Of a stretch of DNA of 64,000 nucleotides, positions 61,601 to 64,000 are shown piece after piece. The stretch comes from Ligustrum vulgare (Eukaryota > Streptophyta > Magnoliopsida > Lamiales > Oleaceae). The DNA lies in contig OY743183.1 in assembly GCA_963555705.1 (NCBI GenBank), positions 30,601,932-30,665,931 on the forward strand. The letters run 5' to 3'. A model generated the notes under the pieces. The model did no database searches. It was not told the origin of the DNA and worked only from the letters and a program-made list of their open reading frames with translations. Positions within the stretch are counted from its first letter, which is position 1. Every line of letters starts with the position of its first letter. The position numbers and the translations under genes are program-made.

Positions 61601-62637
61601 ATTTTGGAAAATTATTTTAACATGATTGAAGGAACAGGATAAACCAAGAATGTCTAAAGAAGAAAACATTAAACAAAGCATCTTGGTAATCCAAGTAATT
61701 GAAATGCGAAGAGAAATCTTCCCCCTTTGAAAGGTTCAACTTTTTCTCGAGCTAAGGGTAGTGTCCCCTGTCTTCAAATGACAACAAAAATGCAAAATGA
61801 CATTTTTAAAAAATCGATATGTTGAGGATATTGTTTATTTTGAGTAGGTTGCAGTTATCTTTTGATTTCGCTCCCTTGGTTTCTTACTACTTTTACCCGG
61901 AACTTCTCTCTTTCTCTTAAGAAATTCCGGATTCTCTTCATATTTCTTCTTAGTAATATGAAATGTTTCATTTGGACCTAAAGTAGGAATCTCATCTCGA
62001 AAAAGCTAACTTTCATTTTTAAGGTCCTAACAATCTTTTTAGGATTGTGAGAGTCACCAGGATTTTGAACAACAAAAAAGTCACAGCACCTCAATCCATG
62101 AGACTTTAAAAAAGAGGATAAATTGGAATAAAACGTTTTCTTGGGCACATAAAATGGTTTTTCCCTCGTTCGTAAAGTTTTTGAATCCTTGAAAAGAGAG
62201 ACAAGGTTAAATATTCTCTTCAATTCCAAAATATTCACACCAATTTTGAAACCATTTTGGAAAAGTATTTTTACATGATTGAAGGAACAGGATAAACCAG
62301 GAATGCATAAGATGTCTGTGGAAGAAAATATTAAACAAAGCATATTCGTAATCCTAGCATATGAAATTAGAAGAGAAATCACCGTTTGAAAGATTCATCA
62401 TTTTCTCAAGCCAAGGGTATTGTCCCGAGTTTTCAAATGACAACAAAAAGGAAAATTGACATTTTTGAAAAATCAATTTGTTGAGGATAATGTTTATTTT
62501 GAGTAGGTTACAGTTATCTTTTGATTTCACTCCCTTGGTTCCTTTGCTATTTTCACTCTGAATTTCTATCTCTCTCTTAAGAAATGCCAAATTATCTCCA
62601 TATTTCTACTCAGTAATAGGAAAAGTTTCATTTGGAC
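58699..62637. repeat. Three near-identical 1313-bp dimers
   Basis: Dimers at 58699, 60012 and 61325 share 'gcacgtaaaatgg', 'cctagcatatg' and 'gagccaaggg'. The last two dimers also share 'cacctcaatccatg' (near 60776 and 62089) and 'gtaataggaaaag' (near 61302 and 62615). This records successive single-dimer duplications. A small 5-nt deletion near 58096 marks the start of this stretch. Confidence 0.85.
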
Positions 62638-64000
62638 CTAAAATAGAAATCTCCTCTTGGAAAAAGCTAACTTTAATTTTTGAGCTCCTAACAATCTTTT
62701 TAGGATTGGGAGAGTCACCAAGATTTTGAACAACAAAAAAGTCACAGCAGATGATCCATGAGACTTTAAAAAAGAGGATAAATTGGAATAAAACGTTTTC
62801 TTGGGCACGTAAAATGGTTTTTCCCTAGTACGTAAAGTTTTTGAATCCTTGAAGAGAGAGACTAGGTAAAATATTCTCTTCAATTCCAAAATATTCATAC
62901 CAATTTTGAAACCATTTTGGAAAATTATTTTAACATGATTGAAGGAACAGGATAAACCAGGAATGCATAAGATGTCTATGGAAGAAAATATTAAACAAAG
63001 CATATTCGTAATCCAAGCATATGAAATTAGAAGAGAAATCACCGTTTGAAAGATTCATCATTTTCTCGAGCCAAGGGTATTGTCCCGAGTTTTCAAATGA
63101 CAACAAAAAGGAAAATTGACATTTTTGAAAAATCAATTTGTTGAGGATAATGTTTATTTTGAGTAGGTTACAGTTATCTTTTGATTTCACTCCCTTGGTT
63201 CCTTTGCTACTTTCACTCTGAATTTCTATCTCTCTCTTAAGAAATGCCAAATTATCTCCATATTTCTACTCAGTAATATGAAAAGTTTCATTTGGACCTA
63301 AAATAGAAATCTCCTCTTGGAAAAAGCTAACTTTAATTTTTGAGCTCCTAACAATCTTTTTAGGATTGGGAGAGTCACCAAGATTTTGAACAACAAAAAC
63401 GTCACAGCAGATGATCCATGAGACTTTAAAAAAGAGGATAAATTGGAATAAAACGTTTTCTTGGGCACATAAAATGGTTTTTCCCTCGTACGTAAAGTTT
63501 TTGAATCCTTGAAGAGAGAGACTAGGTAAAATATTCTCTTCAATTCCAAAATATTCATAAAAATTTTGAAACCATTTTGGAAAATTATTTTAACATGATT
63601 GAAGGAACAGGATAAACCAAGAAATAATAAGATGTCTAAAGAAGAAAACATTAAACAAAGCATCTTTGTAATCAAAGTAATTGAAATGCGAAGAGAAATC
63701 TTCCCCCTTTGAAAGGTTCAACTTTTTCTCGAGCTAAGGGTAGTGTCCACTGTCTTCAAATGACAACAAAAATGCAAAATGACATTTTTAAAAAATCGAT
63801 ATGTTGAGGATATTGTTTATTTTGAGTAGGTTGCAGTTATCTTTTGATTTCGCTCCCTTGGTTTCTTACTACTTTTACCCGGAACTTCTCTCTTTCTCTT
63901 AAGAAATTCCGGATTCTCTTCATATTTCTTCTTAGTAATATGAAATGTTTCATTTGGACCTAAAGTAGGAATCTCATCTCGAAAAAGCTAACTTTCATTT

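Larger units (their letters stand above)
39986..61650. repeat. Domain of 9-bp-deleted M2 monomers (1313-bp dimers)
   Basis: In this interval all 17 M2 tails read 'ccaagaatgtctaaag', lacking the 9 bp 'aataataag' found in M2 monomers to the left (last near 38661) and again near 63621. The dimer therefore shortens from 1322 to 1313 bp. One variant has replaced all others over about 21.7 kb, while the ancestral form survives on both flanks. Confidence 0.93.
31885..64000. repeat. Right satellite array (M1/M2 dimers)
   Basis: About 49 monomer equivalents of the same satellite continue from the interrupted M2 to the window end. M1 and M2 alternate far more regularly than on the left, first with a 1322-bp period, then 1313 bp from about 40 kb to 61.6 kb. 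Exceptions are M2-head/M1-tail chimeras at about 40975-41379 and 62638-63042, each followed by an M2. Most M2 heads here have 'cctttgctac' where the left array has 'cctttactac', a regional signature. No gene is supported in the stretch. Confidence 0.97.

Noticed and set aside
1..64000. CENP-B-box-like motif in the satellite
   Set aside because: The TTCG-containing sites ('gttcgtaaag', 'attcgtaatcc') do not have the required downstream A and CGGG positions.
1..64000. tRNA, rRNA, telomeric repeat or a second transposon
   Set aside because: No cloverleaf, rRNA core sequence, TTTAGGG run, or additional LTR or terminal inverted repeat was seen on reading the window.

Overview
The window is plant nuclear DNA, most likely a centromeric or pericentromeric satellite domain of a flowering plant (probably a eudicot; the species cannot be read from the sequence). 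About 57 kb of the 64 kb is one AT-rich tandem satellite. The rest is a single, nearly intact Ty3/gypsy LTR retrotransposon nested in it. I see no host protein-coding gene, rRNA, tRNA, CRISPR array or bacterial feature.

Satellite (1-24861 and 31885-64000). The basic unit is a dimer of two related monomers. M1 is 659 bp (for example 1745-2403) and M2 is 663 bp (for example 2404-3066), giving a 1322-bp period. Landmarks separate them: M1 has 'gatttcgctccc', 'cacctcgatcc' and 'ggaatgcataag'; M2 has 'gatttcactccc', 'cagatgatcc' and 'aagaaataataag'. The array carries a layered record of unequal exchange. On the left are a 2644-bp tetramer block (two copies from 1215), 396-bp truncated M1 units (near 1-700 and 6950-7660), four copies of a 218-bp partial duplication, and blocks repeated at offsets of 2863, 2646 and 7495 bp. 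On the right are regular dimers of 1322 bp, then a roughly 22-kb domain in which every M2 tail has lost 9 bp (dimer 1313 bp). Inside that domain a 6565-bp block (exactly five dimers) is repeated in tandem. M1/M2 chimeric monomers mark crossovers.

Retrotransposon (24862-31884, 7023 bp, minus-strand orientation). Two 837-bp LTRs (TG...CA, 12 mismatches between them) are flanked by a perfect 5-bp target duplication, CGTTT, whose removal restores a continuous M2 monomer. The primer-binding site matches initiator-Met tRNA and a purine tract abuts the 3' LTR. One long gag-pol frame encodes Gag, a CCHC knuckle, protease, reverse transcriptase, RNase H and integrase in the Ty3/gypsy order. The integrase tail runs into the 3' LTR but is separated from the main frame by a 1-nt frameshift near 25863. 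Protease and RT motifs, LTR-encoded tail and satellite location together suggest the CRM (centromeric) chromovirus clade. Each LTR also carries eight copies of a 12-bp palindrome, TTACGGCCGTAA, spaced at multiples of about 21-22 bp.

How the parts relate: the satellite is the array substrate, and the element appears to have entered it once. LTR divergence suggests insertion some hundreds of thousands of years ago under common plant rates. The element has not been copied by the block duplications seen on either side.
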